64,000 bases of DNA from Solirubrobacter soli DSM 22325 (GTDB taxonomy: Bacteria > Actinomycetota > Thermoleophilia > Solirubrobacterales > Solirubrobacteraceae). The notes below the pieces were generated by a model that saw only the letters and a program-made list of their open reading frames with translations, searched no databases and was not told where the DNA came from. The position numbers were made by a program, and so were the translations under genes. Shown here piece by piece: positions 43,703 through 54,026 of the stretch (position 1 is its first letter; the number at the start of each line of letters is the position of its first letter). The stretch is taken from NCBI RefSeq assembly GCF_000423665.1, contig NZ_AUIK01000009.1, forward strand, positions 1 through 64,000, read 5' to 3'.

Positions 43703-44880
43703 AGCTTCAGCAGGATGCTCGTTCCCCGGCCCGGCGTCGAGCGGATCTCGAGCGCGCCGCCGTGTTCTCGGGCGAGGTCGTCGAGGAGCCGCAGGCCGAG
43801 GTGGGGGCGGTCGTCGGTGGGCGCGGCGAAGCCCTGGCCGTCGTCGACGACCTCGAGCGTGCGCTCGGTCACCCGGACGGTCACGGACTGCGCGTTCGCG
43901 TGGGCGGCGACGTTGCGCAGGGCCTCGTGGGCGGTGCGGTAGAAGAGCGCCTCGGTGTCGCGGCCGAGCTGGAGCCCGTCCGCGATCTCCAGCTTCGTCT
44001 CCAGCTGGAGCGGAGCCAGCAGGTCGCTGAGCGCGCCCGCCAGGCCCTGGCGGTGCAGGTCCTCGGGGTAGAGCTCGACCGAGAGCGTGCGCAGCCGGCG
44101 GATCGCCTTGCGGACCTCGGCGCCCGTCTCGTGCTCCTGCGCGGCGCCGAGCGTCAGCGAGACCGCCACCAGGTCCTGCACGACCCCGTCGTGGAGATCG
44201 CGGGCGAGCCTGCGCCGCTCGTGCTCGGACGCCGTGACCGCCTGGTGCTGCGCGCGCTGCAGCCGGCGGGAGAGCCGCGCCCCGAGCGGGATCTGCACGA
44301 GCCACAGCGCGAGCAGGACGCCGACGACGATCGGGATCACGTCGCGCCAGACGCGGTGGGTCTCGGCGGCGATCGCGCCCTCGCGCAGGTAGGTCTCGAA
44401 CAGCAGGTGCTCTCCGCCCGGGCCTCTGATGCCCAGATAGACCTCGCGCAGCGGACCCTCGCCCCGCTCGAACCGGTTCTCCGGGCGCGTGAGGTCGCTC
44501 AGGTCGGCGTGCACGCCCGGGTGGCGGAACAGCTCGCGCTCGTCGGGCTCGAGCGTGTAGCGCTTGCCGATCAGCCGCGGCTCGTCGGAGTAGACGACCC
44601 GCCCGCTCTCGTCCCAGAGCTTGACCCGCACGACCGGATCGCGCAGCACGTTGCGGCGGACGACGCCGTCGAGCCGGGCGAGCGCCGCGGGGTCCTCGCG
44701 CAGGACGCCCGGCTCGATCGCGGGCGCCACCACGGCGTTGCCGGCGAGCTCGGTGAGCTGCTTGGCGTCGAACAGCGCCTCGTCGCGGGAGATGTGGCGG
44801 ACCGCCAGGACGCCCACCACGGCGACCACGACCACGAAGAGCAGGCCGCTGAGGGCGAACTGGGCGACAGGTGAGCGCAC
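43699..44880 (-). CDS. Sensor histidine kinase, NarL-type (HisKA_3)
   Basis: 393 residues from a GTG at 44880. The first membrane helix is at about 6-26, an extracytoplasmic sensor of ~130 residues follows, and the second helix is near 158-178. The dimerisation/phosphoacceptor helix contains HERRRLARDLHDGVVQDLVAVSL with the phospho-His in DLHDG (about residue 225). The ATPase part has HEALRNVAAHANAQSVTV (N box), VVDDGQGF and HLGLRLLDDLA. It is translationally coupled to its regulator. The start abuts a perfect palindrome (44881-44894) shared with the divergent cupredoxin gene; the signal is unknown. Confidence 0.92.
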   Translation of the reverse strand: MRSPVAQFALSGLLFVVVVAVVGVLAVRHISRDEALFDAKQLTELAGNAVVAPAIEPGVLREDPAALARLDGVVRRNVLRDPVVRVKLWDESGRVVYSDEPRLIGKRYTLEPDERELFRHPGVHADLSDLTRPENRFERGEGPLREVYLGIRGPGGEHLLFETYLREGAIAAETHRVWRDVIPIVVGVLLALWLVQIPLGARLSRRLQRAQHQAVTASEHERRRLARDLHDGVVQDLVAVSLTLGAAQEHETGAEVRKAIRRLRTLSVELYPEDLHRQGLAGALSDLLAPLQLETKLEIADGLQLGRDTEALFYRTAHEALRNVAAHANAQSVTVRVTERTLEVVDDGQGFAAPTDDRPHLGLRLLDDLAREHGGALEIRSTPGRGTSILLKL

Positions 44881-44894
44881 GGTCGTATACGACC
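44881..44894. promoter_or_regulatory. Perfect 14-bp palindrome between divergent kinase and cupredoxin genes
   Basis: GGTCGTATACGACC is its own reverse complement and touches the GTG of the histidine kinase gene. It is 45 bp from the cupredoxin ATG. Such a site suits a dimeric regulator, plausibly the NarL-type response regulator encoded in the same operon, but this is inference. Confidence 0.5.
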
Positions 44895-44939
44895 AAAGTC
44901 GGATGGGAAAATGGACCCGATTCGCGGGACCGTGGAGTC

Positions 44940-45362
44940 ATGCCTCCCCGCATCTCCCTCCCCCTCCTCGCCGTCGGAGCGGCAGCGGTCCTCGCCGGCT
45001 GCGGCTCGACAGCCTCTGGCTCGACCGGCGGCTACGGCGCTCCGGCCGCCGCGAGCTCCGCGGCCGTCGTCAGCGGCCACGTCCAGACCCTGAAGCTGAC
45101 CGCCGACCCGGGCGGCGCGCTGCGCTTCAACACCACCCACCTGACCGCCAAGGCGGGCAAGGTGAAGATCGTCCTCACCAACCCGAAGTCGGCCGGCATG
45201 GCGCACGGCATCGCGATCCAGGGCCACGGCTCGAGCCCGGTCGTCGCCGCGGGCAAGACCACCTCGGTCACCGCGACCCTCAAGAAGGGCAAGTACACGT
45301 TCCTCTGCCCCGTCCCCGGCCACGCCGCGGCGGGCATGAAGGGCACGCTGACCGTCAAATGA
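44940..45362 (+). CDS. Cupredoxin-domain lipoprotein
   Basis: 140 residues from the ATG at 44940. A lipoprotein signal peptide ends in the lipobox LAGC, with the lipidated Cys at 21. After a Ser/Ala-rich tether the cupredoxin fold (about 45-140) has the copper ligands: His in MAHGIAIQG, then Cys, His and Met in FLCPVPGHAAAGMKG. It is probably a periplasm-side electron carrier or copper-binding protein anchored to the outer face of the membrane. Its stop overlaps the ATG of the next membrane protein gene (ATGA). Confidence 0.88.
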   Translation: MPPRISLPLLAVGAAAVLAGCGSTASGSTGGYGAPAAASSAAVVSGHVQTLKLTADPGGALRFNTTHLTAKAGKVKIVLTNPKSAGMAHGIAIQGHGSSPVVAAGKTTSVTATLKKGKYTFLCPVPGHAAAGMKGTLTVK

Positions 45363-45757
45363 CCGAGCGCAGCACGACCCTGACGATCGCCGGCGTCTCG
45401 GCGATCGGCCTGATCCACCTGCTCGACAGCGTCGGCACCTACCACGAGACACGCTGGCTGTTCTGGGCCTACGTGCTGCTCATGGGGGCGACGATCGTCG
45501 TCGCGGCGGCACTCCTGCACCACCCCGACCGCCGCGCCTTCACGGGCGCGGCACTGGTCGCCGCGGCCCCGCTCTTCGGCTACATCCTCAGCCGCACCAC
45601 GGGCCTCCCAGGCGCCGACGACGACATCGGCAACTGGACCGACCCGCTCGGCCTCGCCTCGCTGTGGGTGGAGGGCGCAGTCCTGCTGACCGCGGGCTAC
45701 GCCCTCGCTCCCCGAACGGTGGCCCGACCCCTGCGGGTCGAGCCACTGGAGACCTAG
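45359..45757 (+). CDS. Four-helix membrane protein linked to the cupredoxin
   Basis: 132 residues with four hydrophobic segments (about 8-26, 33-53, 62-80 and 100-120) joined by short polar loops. The ATGA overlap with the cupredoxin gene indicates coupling, and the protein may be its membrane partner. It has no haem-binding His pair typical of cytochrome subunits, although single His residues occur near the first helices. Its stop overlaps, on the opposite strand, the end of a decayed ATPase fragment. No family recognised. Confidence 0.7.
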   Translation: MTERSTTLTIAGVSAIGLIHLLDSVGTYHETRWLFWAYVLLMGATIVVAAALLHHPDRRAFTGAALVAAAPLFGYILSRTTGLPGADDDIGNWTDPLGLASLWVEGAVLLTAGYALAPRTVARPLRVEPLET

Positions 45758-45894
45758 GCCCAGAGCCCGCTGAGCGGAACCGCGGCGAGCCGGTCCTCGA
45801 ACGGAACCGTGCTCTCACCCATGTACAGCAGCACGCCGGCCTCGAAGCGCTCGCCGAGTCGCTCGTCCAGGTGGAAGGGCTGAGCGGCGACGCG
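45754..45894 (-). pseudogene. C-terminal remnant of a DUF4143-type AAA ATPase
   Basis: The minus strand between the stop of the inositol-phosphate synthase gene and 45754 encodes about 46 residues. The run LGERFEAGVLLYMGESTVPFEDRL, followed by AAVPLSGLWA and a stop, matches in style the end of DUF4143 ATPases (hydrophobic Gly-Val-x-Leu-Tyr, Pro-Phe, Ala-x-Pro-x-x-x-Leu-Trp). There is no start codon and nothing upstream of the fragment resembles the rest of such a protein. It is probably a relic. Confidence 0.55.
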
Positions 45895-47073
45895 CTAGGA
45901 GACCTTCTCCGACGCCTTCTCGGAGGCCTTCTTCTCACGCGCGGCGCGGCTGACCTTCTCGGCACGCGCGTGCTTGGCGATGAAGGCCTCCGTGTCGGCG
46001 CGGGCCTGGTCGTCCGGCCGCTGGTTCATCGGGGACTTCATGAGGTACGAGCTCGGGCCGTCGAGCTGGCCGCCGATGCCGTGGTTGAGAGCCAGCTTGC
46101 AGCAGCGGGCGGCGTCGATGACGATGCCGGCCGAGTTCGGGGAGTCCCAGACCTCGAGCTTGAGCTCGGCGGTCAGCGGGACGTCGCCGAAGGCCGCGCC
46201 CTCGAGGCGGATGTGGGCCCACTTGCGGTCCTCGAGCCACGGCACGTAGTCCGACGGGCCGACGTGGACGTCGTGCGCCGGCATCTCGTGGTCGACGATC
46301 GAGGTGACCGCGTTGGTCTTGGAGATCTTCTTGGACTCCAGGCGCTCGCGCTCGAGCATGTTGTAGAAGTCCATGTTGCCGCCGACGTTGAGCTGCGACG
46401 TGCGCTGGAGCTCGACGCCGCGATCGCCGAACAGGCGGGCGAGCTGGCGGTGGACGATGGTCGCGCCGACCTGGGACTTGATGTCGTCGCCGACGATCGG
46501 GAGCCCGGCCTTCTTGAAGCGGTTGTTCCAGTACTGCTCGCGGGCGATGAACACCGGGATGCAGTTGACCATCGCGCAACCGGCCTCGAGGATCTGCTCG
46601 ACGTACCACTTGGTCGCCTGCTCAGAACCCACGGGCAGGTAGGAGACGACGACGTCGGTGCGGGTCTCCTTGAGGACCTCGACGATGTCGACGGTCGAGC
46701 CCGGCGCCTTGGTGATCTTCTCGGACAGGTACTTGCCGAGGCCGTCATGGGTCATGCCGCGCTGGACGGGGACGCCCAGGTGCGGGACGTCCTCCTTGAC
46801 GAACTTGATCGTGTTGTTCTGGCCGGACCAGATCGCCTCGGAGAGGTCCTTGCCGACCTTGTCGGCATCGATGTCGAACGCGGCCGAGAACTCGATGTCC
46901 GAGATGTGGTAGCCGCCGAGGTCGACGTGCATGAGGCCCGGAACGCGGGCGGTCGGATCAGCGTCCTTGTAGTAGTGGACGCCCTGCACGAAGGCGTTCG
47001 CGCAGTTGCCGACGCCGATGATCGCGACGCGGACCTTCTCGTTCTGATAGCGGCTCGTGCCGTTGGTGCTCAA
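45895..47073 (-). CDS. ino1: Inositol-3-phosphate synthase
   Basis: 392 residues from a TTG at 47073 with GAAGGA six bases upstream. It converts glucose-6-phosphate to inositol-3-phosphate with NAD. The nucleotide-binding start [18 protein letters not shown], then [58 protein letters not shown] and [27 protein letters not shown] match the actinobacterial enzyme. The Lys/Glu-rich C-terminal tail is longer than the catalytic core needs. It lies 46 bp downstream of the phosphotransferase gene, which would use its product. Confidence 0.95.
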   Translation of the reverse strand: MSTNGTSRYQNEKVRVAIIGVGNCANAFVQGVHYYKDADPTARVPGLMHVDLGGYHISDIEFSAAFDIDADKVGKDLSEAIWSGQNNTIKFVKEDVPHLGVPVQRGMTHDGLGKYLSEKITKAPGSTVDIVEVLKETRTDVVVSYLPVGSEQATKWYVEQILEAGCAMVNCIPVFIAREQYWNNRFKKAGLPIVGDDIKSQVGATIVHRQLARLFGDRGVELQRTSQLNVGGNMDFYNMLERERLESKKISKTNAVTSIVDHEMPAHDVHVGPSDYVPWLEDRKWAHIRLEGAAFGDVPLTAELKLEVWDSPNSAGIVIDAARCCKLALNHGIGGQLDGPSSYLMKSPMNQRPDDQARADTEAFIAKHARAEKVSRAAREKKASEKASEKVS

Positions 47074-47119
47074 ATCGATTCCTTCGCAGGAGGGGGACCG
47101 TCCGGGCTAAGAAACCCTG

Positions 47120-47725
47120 CTAGACGGCTTCAGTTACAGGCTTCGTCAGCTCGGAGCGCACATGGAAGATGCGCTGGAAGACCGTGACCACGGCCATGAT
47201 GGCCAGCACGTAGACGGCCGGCTCGATGGCCTTGAGGTCCCCGAACACGAGGCCCGCAGAGAGTACGACGACGCGGAACGCTCGGTCGGCGATGCCCACT
47301 TTGCACTCGACGCCGAGCGCCTCGGCGCGGGCGCGGGTGTAGGAGACCATGATCGACGCGATCACCGCGATCACCACGGCGGCGACCGCGATGTCGTTGC
47401 TCAGGATGAACGTCAGGTCCTCGTCCTTGGAGAACTGGTAGGCGACCGCGGCCAGCACGACGCCCTCCTCGACGCGGTCCAGCGTCGAGTCCAGGAACGC
47501 GCCGAACGGCGACGCCTTGCCCGACATCCGCGAGTAGCGGCCGTCGAGCGTGTCGCACACCGAGCCGACGATGAACGCGATCCCGCCGGCGATCCACCAG
47601 CCCTGCCAGATCAGCGCGGCTGCGACGACGCACAGCGCGAAGCCGGTGAGTGAGATCGCGTTCGGCGTGAGCCGCGACTCGATCAGCCGGTTGCGGATTT
47701 CGGTTTGATAGTCGCGGGTGGCCAT
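47120..47725 (-). CDS. CDP-alcohol phosphatidyltransferase, probably phosphatidylinositol-phosphate synthase
   Basis: 201 residues with about six membrane helices. The CDP-alcohol signature is DTLDGRYSRMSGKASPFGAF followed by LDSTLD. The four Asp ligands, Gly and Arg are in place, and only the Ala before Arg is Ser. It would join CDP-diacylglycerol to inositol-phosphate, as expected next to ino1. The choice of PI-phosphate synthase over PG-phosphate synthase rests on context. TAGTCT 9 nt before the start (47735-47740) is a -10-like box that includes the TAG stop of the PAP2 gene. Confidence 0.85.
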   Translation of the reverse strand: MATRDYQTEIRNRLIESRLTPNAISLTGFALCVVAAALIWQGWWIAGGIAFIVGSVCDTLDGRYSRMSGKASPFGAFLDSTLDRVEEGVVLAAVAYQFSKDEDLTFILSNDIAVAAVVIAVIASIMVSYTRARAEALGVECKVGIADRAFRVVVLSAGLVFGDLKAIEPAVYVLAIMAVVTVFQRIFHVRSELTKPVTEAV

Positions 47726-47737
47726 CGGCCGGGCAGA

Positions 47738-48508
47738 CTATCCGGCGCGCGCCGGGGCGGGAAGGGCCTCCGGTTCCGGATCCCACGCCCAGGCGGTCGG
47801 CCGCACCCGCGCGAACACCGTCTGCGCCGCGATCGCGGAGACGCCGGCGACGAGTGCGCCCGTGGCGGCGTCGAAGATCCAGTGGTTGGCCGTGAGGACC
47901 ACCACGGCGGTGACGACCGGCGCGTAGAAGGCCCAGACGACCTTCGTCGCCCGGTAGCGCGCCATGCGGATCATCGGGACCGCGAGCATCAGCGCGAAGC
48001 CGACGTGCATCGACGGGACGGCGGCGTAGGGGTTGAAGAGCGCGTTGACGTTGGAGTCCGACGAGACGCCCGTGAAGTCGCTCACGGAGTCAACGAACCC
48101 GAGCTCCGGCAGCATCCGCGGCGGCGCGGTCGGGTAGATGACGTAGCCGACCAGCGCCAGCCCCATCGCCACCATGAACATGTTCCGCACGAAGTAGTAG
48201 TGGTCGTTGCGGAAGAGGTAGATGAAGGCGAGCGTGCACGTCGTCACGACGAAGTGCGTGTTCAGGTACATCCAGCTGCCGATGTCATCGATGAAGCCGG
48301 TCCCGATCGCCCAGTGCTGGACGGACGGCTCGACGAACACGTGCAGGGACTTCTCGAGCGACACGATGTCGCGAGCGTGGGCGAACGCCGCCGCCGACTG
48401 ATCCCAGACCTCTCCGCGCACGAGCCGGTAGACCCAGTACGCGCCGCAGAACAGGACGATCTGCCACAACAGGTCCGCCGCACCCCGCGGCAACAGCTTC
48501 TTCACCAT
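47738..48508 (-). CDS. PAP2-superfamily membrane phosphatase/transferase
   Basis: 256 residues, about six membrane helices. The PAP2 signature is seen as NPYAAVPSMHVGFAL (S-x-H of motif 2) and ANHWIFDAATGALVAG (H-x-x-x-D of motif 3). The upstream K-x6-RP motif 1 is less clear (PTAPPRM). This is the branch related to inositol-phosphorylceramide synthase and lipid phosphatases. In this context it could remove phosphate from phosphatidylinositol phosphate (inference). A -10-like TAGCCT lies 9 nt before the start (48518-48523). Confidence 0.85.
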   Translation of the reverse strand: MVKKLLPRGAADLLWQIVLFCGAYWVYRLVRGEVWDQSAAAFAHARDIVSLEKSLHVFVEPSVQHWAIGTGFIDDIGSWMYLNTHFVVTTCTLAFIYLFRNDHYYFVRNMFMVAMGLALVGYVIYPTAPPRMLPELGFVDSVSDFTGVSSDSNVNALFNPYAAVPSMHVGFALMLAVPMIRMARYRATKVVWAFYAPVVTAVVVLTANHWIFDAATGALVAGVSAIAAQTVFARVRPTAWAWDPEPEALPAPARAG

Positions 48509-48552
48509 CGCCGAACGAGGCTACCCACGAGCTTCGCGCGAGCGCACGGGGG

Positions 48553-50109
48553 CTAACACCCCTTTGCGTCTCTGCCTCGCTCCAGTCCGAACTTCGCCTG
48601 GACGAGGATCACGCCGCCGTCATTGCGCGGCTCGACCTCGGTCCAGCCGCCGTCGGCGCGCGCGAGGCAGGCGTCGCTGGTCGACCAGTACTTCGTGTAG
48701 CGGTACCGCACGACGGTCGTCTTGGAGGCGTCGACCATGAACCAGTTCGGCCCGGCGGCGAGCAGCTTGCCGCCGTTGGAGGCGACCGGGTCGGTCCCCT
48801 GGACCTCCCAGATCCGCCAGCGCGGCGACTCGTACGCGAGCTTGAGGAACTTCGCCCCGCGCTCGAGCACCTTCTTCTCCGCGCGGGCGGAGTAGTCCAG
48901 CGGCGCGTTGGGCAGCGCGACCCAGTGGATCGCGTTGTCCGCGAGCCACTGGTGGTACGTCGCGGCGGTGAGCGGCTTGTTGTCGTAGAAGATCGGGTTG
49001 GCCTTCTGGTCGAGCTGACGCTCCCACCCGCGGGCGAGCGGGACGACCTTGGCGAGGTCGGCCGCCTCCCAGTGGTTGACCGTCATCGGCACCTCGACGC
49101 GCTCGCCGGGCTTCGCCACGCGGGCGAGGTAGTCCCGCGCCTCGGCCTGGAACGCCAGGCGCGTGCTCGGGTCCCCGTGCGCCTCGGCGACCGCGCGGAC
49201 CGCCGGCAGCCACTGCAGGTAGAGCAGCCCGACGCCGACGACGGCCAGCGCGAGCACGGGGACGCGCTTGCGATGGGCGAGGGCGAGGACGCTCGGGCCC
49301 GCGAGCACGCCGAGCCGCAGCGCGTTCTGCCCGAACGGCGACGGCACCGCGAAGGCGGCGATCAGCACGACCAGGTAGAGCAGTCCGCCGGCCCAGAGCG
49401 TCCGCCGCCCCGGCGCGAGCAGCGCCACGCCGGCGGCGGAGATGACGAGCATCGGCCAGAACGCGGTCGCCGTGAAGCGGTCGGTCCCGCCCTCCGGGAA
49501 GAGGAGGTAGAGCCCGATCCCGCCCGCCAGGCACGGGACGCCGAGCCACAACGCCTGCGTGAGCGCCTTCGGCCCGTCGGCGATCAGCTTCGCCGCCGCC
49601 CCGAGCATCAGGAACACGCCCGCGACGGGCGAGGCCAGCATCGCGCACAACGCCAGCACGCCGGACAGGACGCGGTGCTTGGACCTCCCCGCCGACCAGG
49701 CCGCGACGGTGAGCGCGATCCCGAGCAGGAACGGCATCCGCCCGATCAGCACGTTGCTGAGCACGCCGGCGGTGAGCAGCCACGTCGCGACGGCGCCCGC
49801 GGTGGGCGTCGGCGCGGCCGCGCGCGCGAACGGGCTGAAGAGCAGGACGGCGGCGACGGCCGAGAGCACGCCCACGTACGCGGGCCCGATCGCGGCCGCC
49901 AGCGGCGCGAACAGCAACGAGTACCCGAGCACGTGATGCCCGCCGTACCACTGCGCGTTCCAGACCGTCAGCCCCTCGTGCTGGAACAGCCACGCGCGAT
50001 AGGAATGCGCGGCCATGTCGGCGGTTGCCGGCTGGGCCAGCAGATAGACCGCGCAGACGATCGCGCAACCCAGCGCCGGCGCGAGGGGATGCTCGAACGC
50101 GCGCCGCAT
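48553..50109 (-). CDS. Polytopic membrane protein, GT-C glycosyltransferase-like
   Basis: 518 residues. The first ~300 hold about ten hydrophobic segments. The remaining ~200 are a soluble domain outside the membrane (MTVNHWEAADLAKVVPLARGWERQLDQ, YHQWLADNAIHWVALPNAPLDYSARAEKKVL). An early loop, HSYRAWLFQHEGLTVWNAQWYGGHHVLGYS, has the acidic/His/Trp style of GT-C type polyprenyl-sugar transferases, but no specific motif confirms it. A role in building cell-envelope glycolipids would fit its neighbours. It has a -10-like TAGGGT 10 nt before the ATG (50120-50125). Confidence 0.7.
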   Translation of the reverse strand: MRRAFEHPLAPALGCAIVCAVYLLAQPATADMAAHSYRAWLFQHEGLTVWNAQWYGGHHVLGYSLLFAPLAAAIGPAYVGVLSAVAAVLLFSPFARAAAPTPTAGAVATWLLTAGVLSNVLIGRMPFLLGIALTVAAWSAGRSKHRVLSGVLALCAMLASPVAGVFLMLGAAAKLIADGPKALTQALWLGVPCLAGGIGLYLLFPEGGTDRFTATAFWPMLVISAAGVALLAPGRRTLWAGGLLYLVVLIAAFAVPSPFGQNALRLGVLAGPSVLALAHRKRVPVLALAVVGVGLLYLQWLPAVRAVAEAHGDPSTRLAFQAEARDYLARVAKPGERVEVPMTVNHWEAADLAKVVPLARGWERQLDQKANPIFYDNKPLTAATYHQWLADNAIHWVALPNAPLDYSARAEKKVLERGAKFLKLAYESPRWRIWEVQGTDPVASNGGKLLAAGPNWFMVDASKTTVVRYRYTKYWSTSDACLARADGGWTEVEPRNDGGVILVQAKFGLERGRDAKGC

Positions 50110-50155
50110 GGCGCGGAGAACCCTAGCGCCCTATCGGGCGCCCGCGATGAGCCTT

Positions 50156-50611
50156 CTAACGGGCGGAGGCGAAGTCAGCCGTCACGAAGCACTTGCGCGA
50201 CCCGCTGCGGCCCACCCCGATGCGACGGAACGACTTCGAGAGCATCACCTTGCGATGCGGGGCCGAGTTCAGCCACATGTTCACGATCGAGGTGGCGTTG
50301 CAGCCCGACATCCACGCGAGGTTCTCGCCCACCTTGCGCGAGCGGACGTAGCGGCGGATGCGCTTGGAGTAGTCGCCGTGGCCGATCGTGTTCGAGCGCC
50401 GCATCGCCCGCGAGTGGGCGTCGGCGGCGCGGCCGAGCGCGCGGGTGGAGCGCAGCTTCGGCAGGCCGTAGGACGCCCGCGCGGTGTTGAGCGCGCGGAT
50501 GATCTTGGCCTCCGTGGCGTCGTGGGACGCGGACGCGCTCGCGGGAACGACCAGCAGACAACAGATGATTAAGACGGCAAGCGACAGACGCCGCACCGAC
50601 GTGACGGACAT
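50156..50611 (-). CDS. Secreted CAP/SCP-domain protein (YkwD type)
   Basis: 151 residues from the ATG at 50611, preceded by GGGAGAG; upstream in-frame codons fall in a structured leader. The signal peptide (about 1-28) is followed by the CAP fold: IIRALNTARASYGLPKLRSTRALGRAADAHSRAM, VGENLAWMSG (G-E-N motif), IVNMWLNSAPHRKVML and RIGVGRSG. The two Cys (SGC and RKCF) could form a disulphide. CAP proteins of this type are exported and linked to the cell wall. It is preceded by an unusually long structured leader and heads the leftward inositol-lipid cluster. Confidence 0.88.
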   Translation of the reverse strand: MSVTSVRRLSLAVLIICCLLVVPASASASHDATEAKIIRALNTARASYGLPKLRSTRALGRAADAHSRAMRRSNTIGHGDYSKRIRRYVRSRKVGENLAWMSGCNATSIVNMWLNSAPHRKVMLSKSFRRIGVGRSGSRKCFVTADFASAR

Positions 50612-50780
50612 GGGGCTCTCCCTGGGAATCGCGCACCCGACCAAGGCGCACGGCTTTTTCACGGGTCTCGGACCCGCGTTCCTGAGCAGTCCATCGCCGG
50701 AACTCGACCAACCCGCGAATCGTTCGCGGGCCCCGCAACCTAAAGGTCGCGAGGACGGTTTTCGTACATAACGCGGTTCT
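50612..50780 (-). promoter_or_regulatory. Structured 5' leader upstream of the CAP gene, possible riboswitch
   Basis: On the minus strand this ~160-nt leader contains strong hairpins: CCCGCGAA-CGA-TTCGCGGG (50717-50735) and CGGGTC-CGA-GACCCG near 50663, followed by GAAAAAG. Purine-rich joining segments and a GGGAGAG ribosome site next to the ATG complete it. Most other starts in this window have almost no leader. Cell-wall CAP/RPF/NlpC genes of actinobacteria often carry c-di-AMP riboswitches, and parts of this leader are vaguely reminiscent, but I cannot match the consensus by eye. Confidence 0.4.
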
Positions 50781-50794
50781 TCAGTAAGAAATCA

Positions 50795-50829
50795 TACCCC
50801 GAAGAGTGCTTTTTCCCCAAATCGGGGTA
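50795..50829. promoter_or_regulatory. 8-bp inverted repeat in the AT-rich nth/CAP intergenic region
   Basis: TACCCCGA (50795-50802) and TCGGGGTA (50822-50829) are perfect inverted copies around a 19-nt AT-richer spacer. The element lies between the divergent CAP leader and nth, and ends 17 bp before the -10-like TAGCGT (50846-50851) of nth. It could be an operator or a terminator-like stem. Confidence 0.4.
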
Positions 50830-50858
50830 GTCAGCCGCGAGCGACTAGCGTCTGCCGT

Positions 50859-51527
50859 ATGTCCGCGCCCAAACGCGCCCGCGTTCGACGCATTCGCGAC
50901 CGTCTCCGCGAGGTCTACGGTCGTCCATTCGCGCCCCCGCACGGGCACGGTCTCGACGAGCTGATCCTGACCGTCCTCAGCCAGTCGACGAACGACCGCA
51001 ACCGCGACGTCGCGTTCCTCGCCCTGCGCCGGGACTTCGCCGACTGGGAGGCCGTCCGCGACGCCCCGAACGCCGACGTCGAGCGCTCGATCCGGCCCGG
51101 CGGGATCTCCAAGGTCAAGTCGGTCCGGATCCAGGAGATCCTGCGCGAGGTCGACATCCCCACGTTCGACGAGCACCTGGCCTCCCTGAGCGTGGACGCC
51201 GCGCGCGACGAGCTGGTGGCGCTGCCGGGCGTGGGCCGCAAGACCGCCGCCTGCGTCCTGCTGTTCGCCTACGGCATGCGCGACATCCCGGTCGACACCC
51301 ACGTGTCGCGCGTCGGCACCCGCCTCGGCCTCTTCCGCGAGGGCGCGCCGTTCGAGGAGCTGCACGACGCGATGCTCGAGCTCACGCCGAAGGGCGAAGA
51401 GCTCGAGTTCCACGTGAACCTGCTCCGGCACGGCCGCCGGACGTGTCATTCAAGGCGCCCTAAATGTGACGAATGCGCACTTCTGCGCATGTGCCCCTTC
51501 GGCTACAATCTGCGCCAAGCAGACTGA
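50859..51527 (+). CDS. nth: Endonuclease III-like base-excision DNA glycosylase
   Basis: 222 residues. It removes oxidised pyrimidines or mismatched bases. The helix-hairpin-helix [21 protein letters not shown] includes the catalytic Lys, [16 protein letters not shown] holds the catalytic Asp, and the C-terminal cluster [17 protein letters not shown] has the C-x6-C-x2-C-x5-C spacing of the [4Fe-4S] site. The start is probably leaderless (TAGCGT 7 nt upstream). The dnaK promoter appears to lie inside its last codons. Confidence 0.93.
   Translation: MSAPKRARVRRIRDRLREVYGRPFAPPHGHGLDELILTVLSQSTNDRNRDVAFLALRRDFADWEAVRDAPNADVERSIRPGGISKVKSVRIQEILREVDIPTFDEHLASLSVDAARDELVALPGVGRKTAACVLLFAYGMRDIPVDTHVSRVGTRLGLFREGAPFEELHDAMLELTPKGEELEFHVNLLRHGRRTCHSRRPKCDECALLRMCPFGYNLRQAD
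51481..51509 (+). promoter_or_regulatory. Probable dnaK promoter inside the 3' end of nth
   Basis: TACAAT (51504-51509) is a near-perfect -10 hexamer, with TTCTGC (51481-51486) 17 bp upstream as a weak -35. The expected RNA start near 51516 would give a leader of about 35 nt containing the AGAGGAG ribosome site. I do not see the HspR-binding HAIR repeat (CTTGAGT-N7-ACTCAAG). Only a weak half-site-like TTTCAAG occurs, at 51531-51537. Confidence 0.5.
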
Positions 51528-51550
51528 GATTTTCAAGAGGAGCACACCTT

Positions 51551-53457
<1,907 letters not shown>

Positions 53458-53458
<1 letters not shown>

Positions 53459-54024
53459 TGACCGACGAGACGCCCACCACTGAGGTTGCCGCGGAGGAGG
53501 AGGACTTCTCCGCGGCGGCCCCGCCGCATCCTGCTGCGGCTGGATCGGGTGAGGTGTCCTTCGGCGACGCCGAGGCGCCTCCCGCGTCCGAGCTCAAGCT
53601 CGCGCAGGACAAGGCGGACGACTATCTCGAGCTGGCCAGGCGCACGCAGGCCGACTTCGAGAACTACCGCAAGCGGATGGCGCGCGAGAACGCCAACGCC
53701 GTCGATCGCGGCATGGCGAAGCTGGCCAAGGAGCTCCTGCCCGCGCTCGACCACCTCGAGCTGGCCTTGAAGGCCGCCGAGGGGCACGAGGACGTGATCA
53801 AGGGCTTCGCGATGGTCGCCGGCGAGTTGCAGGCCGCGCTCAACCGCGTGGGCATCCAGACGTTCTCGCCCAAGGGCGAGGCGTTCGACCCCAACGAACA
53901 TGAGGCGATGGCCCAGCAGCCCGTCGAGGGCGCCGAGCCGGGCACCGTGGTCGAGGTCTACCAGTCCGGCTACCGGATCAACGGCGCGGTGCTCAGGCCC
54001 GCGCGTGTCGTGGTCGCGGGGTAG
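53458..54024 (+). CDS. grpE: Nucleotide exchange factor GrpE
   Basis: 188 residues from the ATG at 53458 (TGATG overlap with dnaK); a GTG one codon earlier is an alternative. An acidic, disordered N-terminus (about 1-45) is followed by the long dimerising helix ([22 protein letters not shown]) and the beta domain [25 protein letters not shown]...[23 protein letters not shown]. It releases ADP from DnaK. It is separated from dnaJ by two bases. Confidence 0.96.
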
Positions 54025-54026
54025 CG

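Noticed and set aside
47074..47119. A possible riboswitch between the phosphotransferase gene and ino1
   Set aside because: Only 46 bp, enough for a ribosome site but no clear structured element beyond a weak hairpin.
51528..51550. A HAIR or CIRCE operator upstream of dnaK
   Set aside because: Only a weak half-site-like TTTCAAG was found. No partner half-site lies at the required distance.
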